Assembly (NCBI GenBank): GCA_945869725.1
Contig: CAMBPO010000004.1
Location: forward strand, 18,801 to 82,800
Origin: Klebsiella pneumoniae
GTDB lineage: Bacteria > Pseudomonadota > Gammaproteobacteria > Pseudomonadales > Pseudohongiellaceae
Length of the DNA stretch: 64,000 nt
Direction: 5' to 3'
Of this stretch, positions 18,018 to 28,829 are shown piece by piece. Within the stretch, counting starts at the first letter, position 1. The number at the start of each line of letters is the position of its first letter. Position numbers and translations under genes: made by a program. The notes below the pieces were generated by a model. The model was not told where the DNA came from and ran no database searches. It worked only from the letters and a program-made list of their open reading frames with translations.

Positions 18018-20429
18018 TTAACCACCCAAACGGTATCGTAATTTTACCACCCAGGTATCTGAGACACGCTGACTCCAGGAGTCAAACAGCAGATCCTGAA
18101 ACTCCGATTCACCTGTTGAGGGCAGGTTGCTGCCCCGGGTGTATACCACAAACAAATCTGACAGCGGCGCGATCTCCCAACGATAACGCGCCTGGAAACT
18201 CATGCGACTGACGGTAAAGTTATCGGACGTCAGGTTGGGTTTTGAAACCTCAGTCAAGTGGCGCACATCACGTTGATCAATCTGAAAGAATCTATCCTCT
18301 TTTGCCTGAATTCCCGTCCATTGCAGCGCAATTCTGAATTGCTGTTTGGCGTTGATAAAAAAGCTGGCATTGAGCTGCGGGGACCATTCAGTTGCTGTGT
18401 AGGTTGTCATCCGTGTTCCGCCACGGTGAACCAACCAGGACTCCCTGTCACGATAAGACAAGGTGAAATTGGTTGAGAACCGGTCACTGGGCTGCCAACC
18501 CGCGTTTACGGAATAGTTGATATTGTTGGCTTTCAGGTCTTCTTCGGCATTACCGATACCGAAGCCGTAGCTGAATGGGCGCGAGCGGTCGCTGCTCCAG
18601 CTGAAGTCATAGGCCAGACGGTGAGGAATCTTGTAGGTGCCATTGCCCCGACTGAGGCGATCATCCACCCGCGGCGGGAAATAGCGGAAGCTGGCATTGA
18701 GTGAGGTATTGTTGTGATACGTCAGGCTCTGCATAAAAAACAAACCCAACCTGACCGGGCGCCCGTCGGCATTCCACTGATTGACGATGTTCATCCCGCG
18801 GGTTCTGCTGCGATACTTTTCGAGTCCTGATTCAGTAATGCTCAACCTGTAGTCAAGCTGCTGATGGTCATTCCTTTGCACATAACCAACATCATTGATA
18901 TCCAGCGTTTTATCCAGATATGTCGCAATGATGCTGTGCTGGATGCCGCGGGCAGGTCGGTAGTTGATATCAGCAAACGCACCCTGTCCGGCAACACCAT
19001 TGACATCGCTGTGTAACAACTGGCCATCTACAGTCCAGCGGGTATCTGCTGAAAAATACGAAAAATCTGCACCGTTGACGGTTGCCTGACGACCTGGGTG
19101 GTCCATCCGTGTGCCGAGCCAGCCGATGCCACGCCTGCCACCACCGGACGTATCCTCGTACAGCAATCGTCCTACCGCAAAATCCCGACCGGTGGATTGC
19201 AGCTTAACTCGCGAGCCATCTGCAGCGGTTCCGCGCAACTCCATGTCATCTTCAGCAGCCACCAGAGTGCCGTATCGCCAGTTACCTTGCGTGCCTGTCA
19301 ATTTAAGCGCACCCAGCAAATCTGATGGAGCATTGCGCTCGGTGGCGTCAACCTGCACACCGCCTGGCACTGTCAGCACGGGCGGCGCACCAATACGCCG
19401 GGTATTGAGCATGGTTGTTGGCCCAAATGGTCCGAAACCATTACGCGGCGAGGTCTGAAAGACATCCTGACCTTCGAGGAAAAATGAGCGCTTCTCTGAG
19501 AAAAACACTTCAAACGCAGACAGATTCACTACAATATCATCGGACTCTACCGTGCCAAAATCGGGGTTAAACGTGGCAGATAACTGTGTGTTGGAGTTTG
19601 GCCGCCAGTAAATGTCAGCGCCCGCTCGCGCTTTTGTCTCACCGCTGAGGTTGTTGTGAGTACCCGATCCGTAGGGGTAAAAGGTGAACTGTGTGCGCGG
19701 GTTAATGCCGCTGAGTTCATATTTCTGAAATGCCGACAAATACTGAGGATTGGTATTTGGCAGCGCGGGCCAGGACCAGGTCTCATTCAGATACATCACC
19801 TGCCGCTCGGTGAAAATGCCGATTTGCCTGGTTTCACCGGCTTGCGGCAGCGCCATCATTCCCCAGGGGATAAAAATCTCAGCTGACCAACCGTTGTCGA
19901 GCTCTTGGGTCTCAGCATCCCATGACCCATCCCAATCCCGGCTTATTTGACGCTCTGGCAAAATAGTGCCGTCCGACAGCGTACCACCAAGATTGACGCG
20001 CAAAAAATAACCGTATGTACCGTTGCCCGACGCATCGATAGACAGCACAAATCCATCACGCGGCACCGGCTCATCGCGCGAGCTCATCCGCGCGACCAGT
20101 GTGTCCGCAGCCTGATAGTTCATGACGCCCACGTATATGCCGCGCTCGTTGTAGTAGATGCGCGTCTCGGTGCTCAGTGAAGCGGGCTCAAGCGTATCGG
20201 GATTGATGACACGCATACCATCTGTTGCTGGCAGCTGCTGCCAAACTGACTCATCCAGAAATCCGTCCAGATCCAACTGCGCCTGATCAGCAGGAATCAT
20301 TGCCATTTGTATCACGCCACTGGCATCTGGCTGCTGTGCGTGAGTTAATGTCATTGCCAACAGAGAGCCTGACAAGCATATCAACGCTCGCCTGCAGGCA
20401 ACCGCCCAGATTGAACAACGATTTGTCAC
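18018..20429 (-). CDS. DUF5916 protein: CBM9-like domain plus outer-membrane barrel
   Basis: An 803-aa secreted protein. A signal peptide (about 1-31, ending THAQQ) is followed by a carbohydrate-binding-module-9-like sandwich (about 40-230: LDLDGFLDESVWQQL, ETRIYYNERGIYVGV). After a SDDIVVNLSAFEVFFSEKR block, a long series of alternating aromatic/polar strands ends in VVKLRYRLGG, as expected of an outer-membrane beta-barrel with a C-terminal Gly/aromatic signature. DUF5916 proteins are widespread in marine bacteria; their function is not established. The start codon is GTG, with AGG upstream at loose spacing. Confidence 0.8.
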   Translation of the reverse strand: MTNRCSIWAVACRRALICLSGSLLAMTLTHAQQPDASGVIQMAMIPADQAQLDLDGFLDESVWQQLPATDGMRVINPDTLEPASLSTETRIYYNERGIYVGVMNYQAADTLVARMSSRDEPVPRDGFVLSIDASGNGTYGYFLRVNLGGTLSDGTILPERQISRDWDGSWDAETQELDNGWSAEIFIPWGMMALPQAGETRQIGIFTERQVMYLNETWSWPALPNTNPQYLSAFQKYELSGINPRTQFTFYPYGSGTHNNLSGETKARAGADIYWRPNSNTQLSATFNPDFGTVESDDIVVNLSAFEVFFSEKRSFFLEGQDVFQTSPRNGFGPFGPTTMLNTRRIGAPPVLTVPGGVQVDATERNAPSDLLGALKLTGTQGNWRYGTLVAAEDDMELRGTAADGSRVKLQSTGRDFAVGRLLYEDTSGGGRRGIGWLGTRMDHPGRQATVNGADFSYFSADTRWTVDGQLLHSDVNGVAGQGAFADINYRPARGIQHSIIATYLDKTLDINDVGYVQRNDHQQLDYRLSITESGLEKYRSRTRGMNIVNQWNADGRPVRLGLFFMQSLTYHNNTSLNASFRYFPPRVDDRLSRGNGTYKIPHRLAYDFSWSSDRSRPFSYGFGIGNAEEDLKANNINYSVNAGWQPSDRFSTNFTLSYRDRESWLVHRGGTRMTTYTATEWSPQLNASFFINAKQQFRIALQWTGIQAKEDRFFQIDQRDVRHLTEVSKPNLTSDNFTVSRMSFQARYRWEIAPLSDLFVVYTRGSNLPSTGESEFQDLLFDSWSQRVSDTWVVKLRYRLGG

Positions 20430-20652
20430 TATTTCTACTACCTGACTTGTGATTTTTCTGAAGTATATCAGCTTTGTTTTTTAGTTAGCCCGCTCAGAAA
20501 GCTCACAGCAGCGCCGAGTTTCACTTTGTCACAAGTAAGTGCTTTTCAATCATATCTGACACATCTGTTCCGTAGTTTGCCACTTTTTGACGACTGCATT
20601 GACTGCTGGTCGTGTTTAGATGGCGCCGACCGAGTTTTTACCGAGACATCCG

Positions 20653-20808
20653 ATGAAGTTTTTCCGACGCAAAGTGAACCCGATTTTTATTGAGGACGAG
20701 CAATATCGCTGGGGCAAAAAACGCCGTGGGTTGTGGGCTTTTATGATCGTATTGTCATGCTTGGTGGTAATTGCGCTGATTGTATTTTTTGCAACGCTGT
20801 CACCTTGA
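20653..20808 (+). CDS. Small single-pass membrane protein, unknown
   Basis: A 51-aa product: a basic N-terminus (MKFFRRKVNPIF), an acidic/aromatic patch (EDEQYRW), a stop-transfer-like GKKRRG, and one strong hydrophobic helix (about residues 27-46). The frame is open to ATG 20620. Neither start has a good ribosome binding site. Ordered charge and a well-formed membrane helix suggest a real small protein, but I know no family. The 20430-20652 stretch upstream is AT-rich and probably holds the promoters of this gene and the divergent DUF5916 gene. Confidence 0.4.
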   Translation: MKFFRRKVNPIFIEDEQYRWGKKRRGLWAFMIVLSCLVVIALIVFFATLSP

Positions 20809-20867
20809 CAGCAACAGGCTAGAAGTAAGGGCAAACAAGAACTACGGGCGTGCAAAAATTACGGGCG

Positions 20868-20904
20868 AAAAAAAAGCAGGGCAACTTAATCACCCTGCTT
20901 TTCT
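20868..20904. terminator. Bidirectional rho-independent terminator
   Basis: A perfect 10-bp inverted repeat, AAAAGCAGGG (20872-20881) and CCCTGCTTTT (20893-20902), with an 11-base loop. On the reverse strand the hairpin is followed by a run of eight T, so it should end the cytochrome b transcript that finishes at 20923. On the forward strand a shorter T run could end the small membrane-protein transcript. Confidence 0.8.
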
Positions 20905-20922
20905 AAACTGCGTTCACCGCTG

Positions 20923-21345
20923 TCAGCCAACATTAAAATATGCGGGCGACTTCGGAGCCTCACCGATAGGCTTGAACACTTCGCTGTACAGGAAAAAATC
21001 CGTCAGCACCGCGCGCAGATGGATAGACGCATTAAGGTTATCGACCAACTCAGAACTCATCCGCGGTTGCGCCAGCACAAAATTAATGGCTGCACTGGCT
21101 TTGCGGATATCCTCAGCGATGACCTGTTCATACTCGTTATCACTGCCTCTGAATGCAGCCGCAACATTGGCCAAAGCAGCGGCCATATTGCTCAGCGTAG
21201 GCCTCGCATGCGGGGTCGGAGATTCAGATTCGACATGTGGCGGCCGCCCTTGAGCAGCATACGCCAGCAAAAATTCGTAACCGGACTCTACGACATCTAT
21301 CTCACTTTCGATGTTCTTAACGTCAGTCAACTTCACACCTTCCAC
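20923..21345 (-). CDS. Unknown protein co-encoded with cytochrome b
   Basis: A 140-aa soluble protein that I do not recognise. Predicted mostly helical; it has no signal peptide, membrane segment or cysteine pattern. The ORF opens at GTG 21345, overlapping the cytochrome b stop by 13 bases. Other in-frame starts are GTG 21336 and TTG 21330, the latter with AAGG 7 bases upstream. The overlap says it is translated with the cytochrome and may serve its assembly or partner enzyme. The transcript then ends at the hairpin at 20868-20904. Confidence 0.6.
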   Translation of the reverse strand: MEGVKLTDVKNIESEIDVVESGYEFLLAYAAQGRPPHVESESPTPHARPTLSNMAAALANVAAAFRGSDNEYEQVIAEDIRKASAAINFVLAQPRMSSELVDNLNASIHLRAVLTDFFLYSEVFKPIGEAPKSPAYFNVG

Positions 21346-22082
21346 TTGTCGGTATCGTGATTCTCTTTCATTTCTGCCTCAGAGATCCAACCCTTGACCA
21401 TCGAACGGGTGTAGAAAATTTTCTCCGGACGCACGGCAAAGTAGATATGGATCGCTGTGAATGCAACCAATCCCAATGTTGCCAAGCCGTGCAGTAAGAA
21501 CATAAGGCCTAGTTGAGCCTCGTCAGTAACCGCCGGTCGATCCCAAAATGGCGTGCGTATCTGCATTAACAAGATCACCCCAGTGACGATAACCAGGAGG
21601 ACAAGAATAGTCATTGCCAAGTGCAGACCCTTTTGCTCGAAAGAATACTTGCCTGGTTTGCGGCTCTCGTCAAAGGGCTCGGCAAAATCTGCCGGCGATA
21701 TCAGCATGGACTTGAAATCCTGCCAGAACGACGCTCGTATGATGTGAAAAATTATTACAAATGTCAGCACCAGTCCCGCGATCCAATGGATGCTCAGCCA
21801 CGCAAAGTGGATACCGATGATAGGCATTACACCAGTTACTATTAGCACCAGCACGGATGCAGCCATGATCCAGTGGAAAGCGCGGTCGATGGCATCATGA
21901 CGGTTGATCTTCCGACCTTCAGCGGAGGGCTTGGCTTTTTTCTTGGCCAGAGCGGCCATAAAAATCGCGTGACCTGCGAGCAGCACCAAAATCGCTACTG
22001 ATACCACCCAAAGCAAATCCCAGGACACTCCCAGTATGACTTCGTCACCCCATACATCTCTTTTATAACGGACTATTTCCAC
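21333..22082 (-). CDS. Cytochrome b, formate dehydrogenase gamma / b561-like
   Basis: A 249-aa inner-membrane diheme cytochrome b of the type that links a redox enzyme to the quinone pool. Five hydrophobic segments are visible: one N-terminal anchor (about 18-45), then a four-helix bundle with histidines placed for heme: AIDRAFHWIMA, LSIHWIAG, VIIFHIIRA and AFTAIHIYFA. LHLAMTILVLLVIVTG resembles the formate dehydrogenase/hydrogenase cytochrome family. GTG start with GAGGGG upstream. No catalytic dehydrogenase subunit is adjacent, so its electron donor is unknown. Confidence 0.8.
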   Translation of the reverse strand: MEIVRYKRDVWGDEVILGVSWDLLWVVSVAILVLLAGHAIFMAALAKKKAKPSAEGRKINRHDAIDRAFHWIMAASVLVLIVTGVMPIIGIHFAWLSIHWIAGLVLTFVIIFHIIRASFWQDFKSMLISPADFAEPFDESRKPGKYSFEQKGLHLAMTILVLLVIVTGVILLMQIRTPFWDRPAVTDEAQLGLMFLLHGLATLGLVAFTAIHIYFAVRPEKIFYTRSMVKGWISEAEMKENHDTDKWKV

Positions 22083-22712
22083 GCGATATCCCCTCAGCTG
22101 AAAGCTATTATTCTTTTAGGTGCGTTCCCGACACCTTAAGCCAGACAACAAGATTCATGCGACACATCGGCCTGGATCGGGGCGTGACGCATGTTTTCCA
22201 AACAAACAGGGCTGGGCGTTTACCAAGCGCAGCCGTGAACCGCAGTGCTGCTGCAGTCTCTGCAGCAGCCGAGGACATGCCTCCTTTTTTACAAAACGTC
22301 GATGTGACACTTCAGGATAAACAGGATGCCTAGCAATACCTGACTTAGTACTATTAACGCAGAGATTACAGGCGTTCTTAGTCGGTGAAAGAGTAATCCA
22401 GCTATGCACAATTATCAAGCTACACGGGCTTTGAGCTACATATAGTCACGCCTTGCCTGCCGGCTTGACATATTTTTGTTCGGTGTTATCGTGTCCAGCC
22501 CCCGTAAAACCACGCACCATGTTTTACGACTGTCCGGCCTGCTCCGGACGCGTAGTTCGAGGGGTGCAGGCCGCTTCAATGAGCCTTTTCAAATCAATAA
22601 TTTCTAAATTCACGCATCTCCTTTACGGCAATGCACATTGCATTTTGACGCAGGGAGCGTTGACGGTCACTGAACCGGAAACAATATAACGAATTAGCGA
22701 GACTTAGCGACA
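22083..22712. other. Long intergenic region with inverted repeats, upstream of gltB
   Basis: I find no convincing gene in these 630 bases. Inverted repeats are plentiful: GCTGCTGCAG/CTGCAGCAGC (22247-22269, perfect 10-bp stem, 3-base loop), CGTAAAAC/GTTTTACG (22503-22528), GTCCGG/CCGGAC (22532-22549) and GCAATG/CATTGC (22628-22641). The last three lie between the candidate promoter and the gltB start, so they would fold in a leader of about 200 bases. The region likely holds the divergent promoters of cytochrome b and gltB and the regulation of glutamate synthase. Confidence 0.6.
22465..22492 (+). promoter_or_regulatory. Candidate sigma-70 promoter for gltBD
   Basis: TTGACA at 22465-22470 is a perfect -35 hexamer; a 16-base spacer leads to TATCGT (22487-22492, four of six matches to TATAAT). 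It would give a leader of roughly 210 bases before gltB that contains three inverted repeats. Inference from consensus only. Confidence 0.45.
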
Positions 22713-25700
22713 ATGACTGATCAAGCCCAATCCCAGCATAAGTTTGGCTTTCCGCAGAAGACCGGCCTGTACGATCCTGCAAACGAGAAAGACTCCTGCG
22801 GCGTAGGATTCGTTGCGGACATCAAGGGACGACCCAGTCACCAGATTATGCTTGATGCATATCACCTGAATTCGCGGATGGATCACCGCGGGGGCTGCGG
22901 CTTTGAGGCGAATACCGGTGACGGTGCCGGCATTCTGATGGCGCTGCCTCATTCGTTTTTTGCTAACATTGCCCTAAAAGATCTTGGTACGACGCTTCCC
23001 GGCTCCGGCAAATATGCCGTAGGCAACATCTTTCTGCCCCAGATCAATAAAGAACGTGAGTTCTGTCGCGAGACGATCAACCGCATTATTGCTGAAGAAG
23101 GTCAGACCCTGATCGGCTGGCGATTGGTGCCGGTTGATCCGGTGGGCGCTGACGTCGGCCCAGCCGCCAGAACAGCCCAACCCGTAATCGAACAACTCTT
23201 TATAGGGGCGGCAGACAATCTTTCCCGCGATGAGTTCGAGCGCAAACTGTACGTCATCCGCAAACGTTTCACGCATGAACTGCGTGGCGACAACTCGCTC
23301 AGCGAAGCAAAGATGCTTTACGCCTGCAGCCTGTCAAGCAAAGTAATCGTTTATAAAGGTATGTTGACCCCGGGCCAGCTGTTCCCTTTTTATAACGATC
23401 TGACGGATACCTCGTGCGAAACGCACATGGCGATGGTGCATTCCCGCTTCAGCACTAATACATTTCCTTCGTGGGATCGTGCACAGCCCAATCGCTTTAT
23501 GAGCCACAACGGCGAAATCAACACGCTGCGCGGCAACGTCAACCAGATGGTGGCGCGCGAAGGTATGCTGTCAAGTCCGCTGTTTGGCGACAAGATCAAA
23601 GATCTTTACCCGATCATCGACGCCGACTGTTCTGACTCCGGGTCTTTTGACTCTGTTCTGGAATTTATGCTGCTGTCCGGCCGATCACTGCAGGAATCTG
23701 TGATGATGATGATCCCGGAAGCCTGGCAGTCAGACGTCAATATGTCTGCCGACAAAAAATCATTTTATGAGTTCCACTCCGCCCTGATTGAACCTTGGGA
23801 TGGCCCGGCGTCGATTGTATTTTCCGATGGCCACTACATTGGCGCCGTTCTGGATCGCAATGGCTTGCGTCCAAGTCGTTACTACGTGACACATGACGAC
23901 AAAGTCATCATGGCATCCGAGGTCGGTGTAGTTCATGTTGACCCGGCTAACGTCAAGCTCAAAGGGCGGCTGCAGCCAGGCAAAATGTTCCTGCTGGATT
24001 TCGAGGAAGGGCGTCTGATTCCGGACGAGGAACTCAAAGCCGTCATCGCAGCCAAGCGCCCTTATGGCGAGTGGCTCGCACGGCAACGCATCACCTTAGA
24101 TCAACTGGCCGACGGCAGTGAAGATCATTCGCTGGATTCAGAAAACGTCTTCGCGCGCATGCAGGCTTTTGGTTACACCACTGAAACCATGCAGTTTATG
24201 TTGCTACCTATGATTACCGAGGCTCGGGATCCGCTGGGCTCCATGGGTAACGACTCGGCGCTGGCCTGTCTATCAGACAAGCCACGCATGATCTATGACT
24301 ACTTCAAACAGCTGTTTGCACAGATCACCAATCCCGCCATCGACTCGATCCGTGAAGAGGTCGTTATGTCGCTGGAGTGCTTTATCGGCCCGGAAGGCAA
24401 TCTGCTGGAAACTACCGAGAAGCATGCACACCGCCTGAGTCTCAAGCACCCGATTTTGTCTAATTCGCAGTTGCAGACTATCCGCAACATGGATTTTAAA
24501 GGTCTGCGCAGCAAGGTTATTGATATCACCTATGATGCAAAAACTGCCAATGCCTATGTCACCGCGCTCGAAGGCATCTGCCGCCAGGCAAGTCAGGCAA
24601 TCGCTGACGGGTATGCGTTTGTCATTCTGTCAGATCGTAAAATCAGTCGGGAACGCATGGCGATCAGCTCACTGGTCGCTTGTGGCGCAGTGCATCATCA
24701 CCTGATCAGGCAACACGAGCGCAGCCGCATCGGTCTGATTTTGGAAACGGGTGAGGCCCGCGAAGTTCACCACCATTGCCTGCTCACAGGGTACGGCGCA
24801 GATGCCATCAACCCCTACCTGGCATTTGAATCGCTATGGCAGGCTCAAAAAGACGGACTACTCAGTAAAGACTACGCCACCGAAGACAAAATTGTGTATG
24901 CCTATAAAAAAGCCGTGGGCAAGGGCATGCTCAAGGTCATGGCAAAAATGGGCATCTCCACACTGCAATCCTACAAAGGTGCGCAGATTTTTGAAGCAGT
25001 TGGACTGGCTGATGACATTATCGATCGTTGTTTTGTCGGAACCGCCAGCCGCGTACAAGGTGTCGATTTTGATACGCTAGTTCAGGAAACCGAGCGTCGT
25101 CACCACCTGGGCTTCCCGGTCATCGACACCGGCCGTATTCCGGTCATGACCAACCCGGGTGATTTCCACTGGCGCAGCGGTGGCGAAGGCCACATGTGGG
25201 ACCCGAGCGCGATTTTTAACCTGCAGGTGGCAGCGCGCAATAACAGTCCTGATGCGTATAAAATTTTTGCCAAGTACACCAATGAACAGACCACTCGCGC
25301 CTGCACCTTGCGTGGTTTGCTGGATTTCCGTACCGATCAACAACAGGCAATTGCGCTGGACGACGTCGAGTCCGCGAAAGACATCGTCAAGCGTTTTGCC
25401 ACCGGCGCAATGAGCCTGGGCTCCATTTCACCGGAAACACACGAGACCCTGGCGATCGCCATGAACCGCATGGGTGGCAAATCCAATACCGGTGAAGGCG
25501 GCGAAGACCCCGCGCGTTTCCAGCCTATGCCTAATGGTGACTCCAAGCGCTCGTCCATCAAACAGGTGGCATCCGGCCGCTTTGGTGTGACCATCTGGTA
25601 CCTGACCAATGCTGATGAGCTCCAGATCAAAATCTCGCAGGGCGCAAAGCCTGGCGAAGGCGGAGAGCTGCCCGGCGGAAAAGTCGATGCGAATATTGCC

Positions 25701-27284
25701 CGTCTGCGTTACTCAACGCCCGGCGTCGGCCTGATTTCTCCGCCGCCGCATCACGATATTTATTCTATCGAAGATATCGCACAGCTAATCCACGATCTCA
25801 AAAATGCCAACCGCAAGGCACGTATCAGCGTCAAGCTGGTATCCGAAGTCGGGGTTGGCACTGTCGCTGCCGGCGTCACAAAAGCCAAAGCGGAACATCT
25901 GGTCATTGCAGGCCATGATGGCGGAACCGGCGCATCGCCACTGACATCCATCAAGCACGCGGGTTTGCCATGGGAATTGGGCCTGGCAGAAACCCACCAA
26001 ACACTGGTCATGAACAATCTGCGATCCCGTGTGGTTGTGCAGACAGACGGACAATTAAAAACCGGCCGTGATGTGGCCATTGCCGCTCTGCTGGGTGCGG
26101 AAGAGTTTGGTTTTGCCACGGCGCCGCTGGTAACGCTGGGCTGCATCATGATGCGCAAGTGCCATTTGAATACTTGCCCGGTAGGTGTTGCAACCCAGGA
26201 TCCGGAACTGCGCAAGAAGTTCAAAGGTCAGCCTGAGCACGTGGTCAATTACCTATTTATGGTGGCCGAAGAACTGCGCGAAATCATGGCAAGCCTGGGT
26301 ATGCGCAAACTGACCGACATGGTCGGACGGGTTGACCTGCTTGAAAGCCGTGGTGCTATTGATCATTGGAAAGCGCGCGGACTGGATCTGAGTAACATCC
26401 TGAAGCCGGCACAAATGGTGTATCCGAATACGGTGACCCATCAGACAATCAGTCAGGATCATGGTCTTGAAAGAGCGCTGGATAATCAATTGATTGAATT
26501 GGCACAACCGGCACTGCTGCGCGGAGAAAAAGTGCAGATCGAAATGCCCGTGCTTAACATCAATCGTGTTGTGGGTACCATGCTGTCCAATGAAGTTGCC
26601 AAGCATCACGGCGAGCAGATGCTGCCTGACGACACAATTACCATCAAATTGCACGGCTCTGCAGGTCAGAGCCTCGGGGCATGGCTGGCCAAAGGCATCA
26701 GCATCACCGTTGAAGGCGATTGTAATGACTTTGTTGGCAAGGGCTTGTCTGGCGGCAAAATTGTGGTTTATCCACCCAAAAACAGCACCTTCAAAGCCGA
26801 AGAAAACATCATCGCTGGTAACGTTAATCTGTATGGCGCAACCGGCGGCGAGGCCTACTTCCGCGGTATCGCTGCGGAGCGTTTTGCAGTGCGTAACAGC
26901 GGGGCATCGGCTGTTGTTGAAGGCATCGGCGACCACGGTTGTGAATACATGACTGGCGGGCGCGTGGTCATTCTCGGCAAAACCGGCCGCAATTTCGGCG
27001 CCGGCATGAGTGGCGGCATCGCCTACGTCTGGGATAAAGACAAGGACTTCGCGCGGCAGTGCAATACCGAAACATATGGACTGGAAGCCGTGGCAGACAG
27101 CGCTGACGTCAATGAACTGAAGACGCTGATCAGCAATCACCTGCATCACACGGGGTCGCCGGTAGCCAGACAGATTCTCGACAACTGGAGCCAGTCACTC
27201 GCACAGTTCGTGAAAGTAATGCCAACAGATTACAAACGTGTGCTGACAGAATTGGCAGCCCAACAACAGGCTATTGCCGTGTAA
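22713..27284 (+). CDS. gltB: Glutamate synthase (NADPH) large subunit
   Basis: The 1523-aa large subunit converts glutamine and 2-oxoglutarate to two glutamates. A short propeptide precedes Cys 29 (DSCGVGF), the N-terminal nucleophile of the glutaminase domain (to about 430). The central and FMN domains follow, with [25 protein letters not shown] broken across the FMN site, [15 protein letters not shown], and the 3Fe-4S ligands C1144-x5-C1150-x4-C1155. The glutamate-synthase beta-helix domain with G-x-x-G repeats ([18 protein letters not shown]) ends the protein. No strong ribosome site precedes the ATG. gltD follows after 53 bases. Confidence 0.97.
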   Translation: MTDQAQSQHKFGFPQKTGLYDPANEKDSCGVGFVADIKGRPSHQIMLDAYHLNSRMDHRGGCGFEANTGDGAGILMALPHSFFANIALKDLGTTLPGSGKYAVGNIFLPQINKEREFCRETINRIIAEEGQTLIGWRLVPVDPVGADVGPAARTAQPVIEQLFIGAADNLSRDEFERKLYVIRKRFTHELRGDNSLSEAKMLYACSLSSKVIVYKGMLTPGQLFPFYNDLTDTSCETHMAMVHSRFSTNTFPSWDRAQPNRFMSHNGEINTLRGNVNQMVAREGMLSSPLFGDKIKDLYPIIDADCSDSGSFDSVLEFMLLSGRSLQESVMMMIPEAWQSDVNMSADKKSFYEFHSALIEPWDGPASIVFSDGHYIGAVLDRNGLRPSRYYVTHDDKVIMASEVGVVHVDPANVKLKGRLQPGKMFLLDFEEGRLIPDEELKAVIAAKRPYGEWLARQRITLDQLADGSEDHSLDSENVFARMQAFGYTTETMQFMLLPMITEARDPLGSMGNDSALACLSDKPRMIYDYFKQLFAQITNPAIDSIREEVVMSLECFIGPEGNLLETTEKHAHRLSLKHPILSNSQLQTIRNMDFKGLRSKVIDITYDAKTANAYVTALEGICRQASQAIADGYAFVILSDRKISRERMAISSLVACGAVHHHLIRQHERSRIGLILETGEAREVHHHCLLTGYGADAINPYLAFESLWQAQKDGLLSKDYATEDKIVYAYKKAVGKGMLKVMAKMGISTLQSYKGAQIFEAVGLADDIIDRCFVGTASRVQGVDFDTLVQETERRHHLGFPVIDTGRIPVMTNPGDFHWRSGGEGHMWDPSAIFNLQVAARNNSPDAYKIFAKYTNEQTTRACTLRGLLDFRTDQQQAIALDDVESAKDIVKRFATGAMSLGSISPETHETLAIAMNRMGGKSNTGEGGEDPARFQPMPNGDSKRSSIKQVASGRFGVTIWYLTNADELQIKISQGAKPGEGGELPGGKVDANIARLRYSTPGVGLISPPPHHDIYSIEDIAQLIHDLKNANRKARISVKLVSEVGVGTVAAGVTKAKAEHLVIAGHDGGTGASPLTSIKHAGLPWELGLAETHQTLVMNNLRSRVVVQTDGQLKTGRDVAIAALLGAEEFGFATAPLVTLGCIMMRKCHLNTCPVGVATQDPELRKKFKGQPEHVVNYLFMVAEELREIMASLGMRKLTDMVGRVDLLESRGAIDHWKARGLDLSNILKPAQMVYPNTVTHQTISQDHGLERALDNQLIELAQPALLRGEKVQIEMPVLNINRVVGTMLSNEVAKHHGEQMLPDDTITIKLHGSAGQSLGAWLAKGISITVEGDCNDFVGKGLSGGKIVVYPPKNSTFKAEENIIAGNVNLYGATGGEAYFRGIAAERFAVRNSGASAVVEGIGDHGCEYMTGGRVVILGKTGRNFGAGMSGGIAYVWDKDKDFARQCNTETYGLEAVADSADVNELKTLISNHLHHTGSPVARQILDNWSQSLAQFVKVMPTDYKRVLTELAAQQQAIAV

Positions 27285-27337
27285 CTGATATATGGCAGCC
27301 TGTTAACGTACACATTTGAAAAGATTAAGGTTCAGAC

Positions 27338-28774
27338 ATGGGCAAACCAACGGGTTTTAAAGAGTTCGACCGCCGCACCGTACCGTACCGGGCTCCCGGG
27401 GAACGGTTGCTGGACTACAAGGAAATCTACACGCGTCCGGATGATACGCACCTGGCCACGCAAGGTGCCCGCTGTATGGATTGCGGTGTACCGTTTTGTC
27501 AATCCGACAACGGTTGCCCGGTTTATAACCTGATCCCGGAGTGGAACGATCTGGTCTACAAAGGCCAGTGGCGCGAGGCGCTCGACCGTCTGCACAAGAC
27601 TAATAATTTCCCGGAGTTTACCGGCCGCGTCTGCCCCGCACCATGTGAAGGCTCCTGTGTGCTGGGCATGAATAATCCGCCGGTCACCATAAAAAATATT
27701 GAAAACGCCATTATTGACCGCGGGTTCGAGAACGGCTGGGTTGTTGCTAATCAGCCGTTATTGCGCACCGGTAAAAAAGTAGCCGTCATTGGCTCCGGTC
27801 CTGCCGGCCTTGCCGCCGCCGCACAACTTAACCAGGCTGGGCACTCGGTCACTGTCTACGAGCGAGAAGACCGTATCGGGGGACTGTTGATGTATGGCAT
27901 TCCCAATATGAAGCTGGAAAAGAGCGTTGTTGAGCGCCGGGTGAAACTGCTCGAGGAAGAAGGTATACGCTTTGTCACTCGTGTTAACGTCGGCGGTACA
28001 GGCGACAGAGGCATATCGGTAGAAAATCTGCTGGAAGACGTTGACGCGTTATGCCTGACAACCGGCGCCACCACAGCTCGTGAGCTCACAATTCCGGGCC
28101 GCGAGGGTGACAACATTTATCCGGCGATGGATTTCCTGACAGCAAACACCCGCAGCCTGCTCGATTCTGAACTGACTGACGGCAATTTCATCAGCGCCAA
28201 AGGCAAAAACGTGATTGTGATTGGTGGTGGTGACACAGGTACTGACTGTATCGCCACGTCACTGCGTCACGGATGCAAATCACTGGTCAACTTTGAGATC
28301 ATGCCGCGTCCGTCGGTGCATCGTCCAGCTGACAATCCCTGGCCGCTGTGGCCGAAAATTTACCGTGCTGATTACGGCCATGAAGAAGCGGCGCACCGCG
28401 ATGGACAAGATCCACGGGTGTACTCCATCAGCGGCAAAGAATTTGTACGCGATGAAAATGGCAAACTGCTGGGCATCAATACCGTTGAGGTTGACGCCAG
28501 TTTCAAAGAAATACCTGGCACCATCAAGTTCTGGGAAGCTGATCTGATTTTGTTGTCGATGGGATTTCTCGGACCAGAACAGTACATTACCAAACCGCTG
28601 GGACTTGAAGTGGATGCACGCTCCAATTACAAAGCCGCATACGGGGACTTCCGCACCAACCACCCGAAAGTGTTTGCAGCCGGTGATTGCCGCCGCGGTC
28701 AATCGCTGGTGGTGCGTGCGATAGACGAAGGTCGCAAAGTTGCTGAAGCAATCAACAAGTACCTGTCAGATTAA
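27338..28774 (+). CDS. gltD: Glutamate synthase small subunit (NADPH, FAD, 4Fe-4S)
   Basis: A 478-aa flavoprotein that takes electrons from NADPH and passes them through its 4Fe-4S clusters to GltB. N-terminal cluster cysteines include C46-x2-C49-x4-C54 and the later [18 protein letters not shown] fold [15 protein letters not shown] is at about 150; the NADPH fold [12 protein letters not shown] at about 293; a C-terminal [13 protein letters not shown] closes the FAD site. AAGG stands 7 bases before the ATG. The length is normal for the family. Confidence 0.97.
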   Translation: MGKPTGFKEFDRRTVPYRAPGERLLDYKEIYTRPDDTHLATQGARCMDCGVPFCQSDNGCPVYNLIPEWNDLVYKGQWREALDRLHKTNNFPEFTGRVCPAPCEGSCVLGMNNPPVTIKNIENAIIDRGFENGWVVANQPLLRTGKKVAVIGSGPAGLAAAAQLNQAGHSVTVYEREDRIGGLLMYGIPNMKLEKSVVERRVKLLEEEGIRFVTRVNVGGTGDRGISVENLLEDVDALCLTTGATTARELTIPGREGDNIYPAMDFLTANTRSLLDSELTDGNFISAKGKNVIVIGGGDTGTDCIATSLRHGCKSLVNFEIMPRPSVHRPADNPWPLWPKIYRADYGHEEAAHRDGQDPRVYSISGKEFVRDENGKLLGINTVEVDASFKEIPGTIKFWEADLILLSMGFLGPEQYITKPLGLEVDARSNYKAAYGDFRTNHPKVFAAGDCRRGQSLVVRAIDEGRKVAEAINKYLSD

Positions 28775-28788
28775 ACCCTGAGCCTTCA

Positions 28789-28817
28789 AAGCAGATATCC
28801 ACTGCGGATATCTGCTT
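28789..28817 (+). repeat. Perfect 12-bp inverted repeat between gltD and the ABC gene
   Basis: AAGCAGATATCC (28789-28800) and GGATATCTGCTT (28806-28817) pair perfectly around a 5-base loop. There is no T run on the forward strand, so it is not a standard intrinsic terminator. It ends 12 bases before the ABC ATPase start codon, where a hairpin could shield the ribosome site, mark an RNA processing point, or form an operator. Confidence 0.75.
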
Positions 28818-28829
28818 CGGAACCAAGAG

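Noticed and set aside
22247-22275. Perfect hairpin followed by a T run at about 22284, considered as a terminator
   Set aside because: No forward transcript enters the region from upstream, since both flanking genes point away, and the T run is separated from the stem by about 15 bases.
22155-22418. An 87-codon reverse-strand frame in the gltB upstream region
   Set aside because: No ribosome site, no recognisable domain, and an amino-acid mix (scattered Cys, Arg, His) typical of non-coding DNA.
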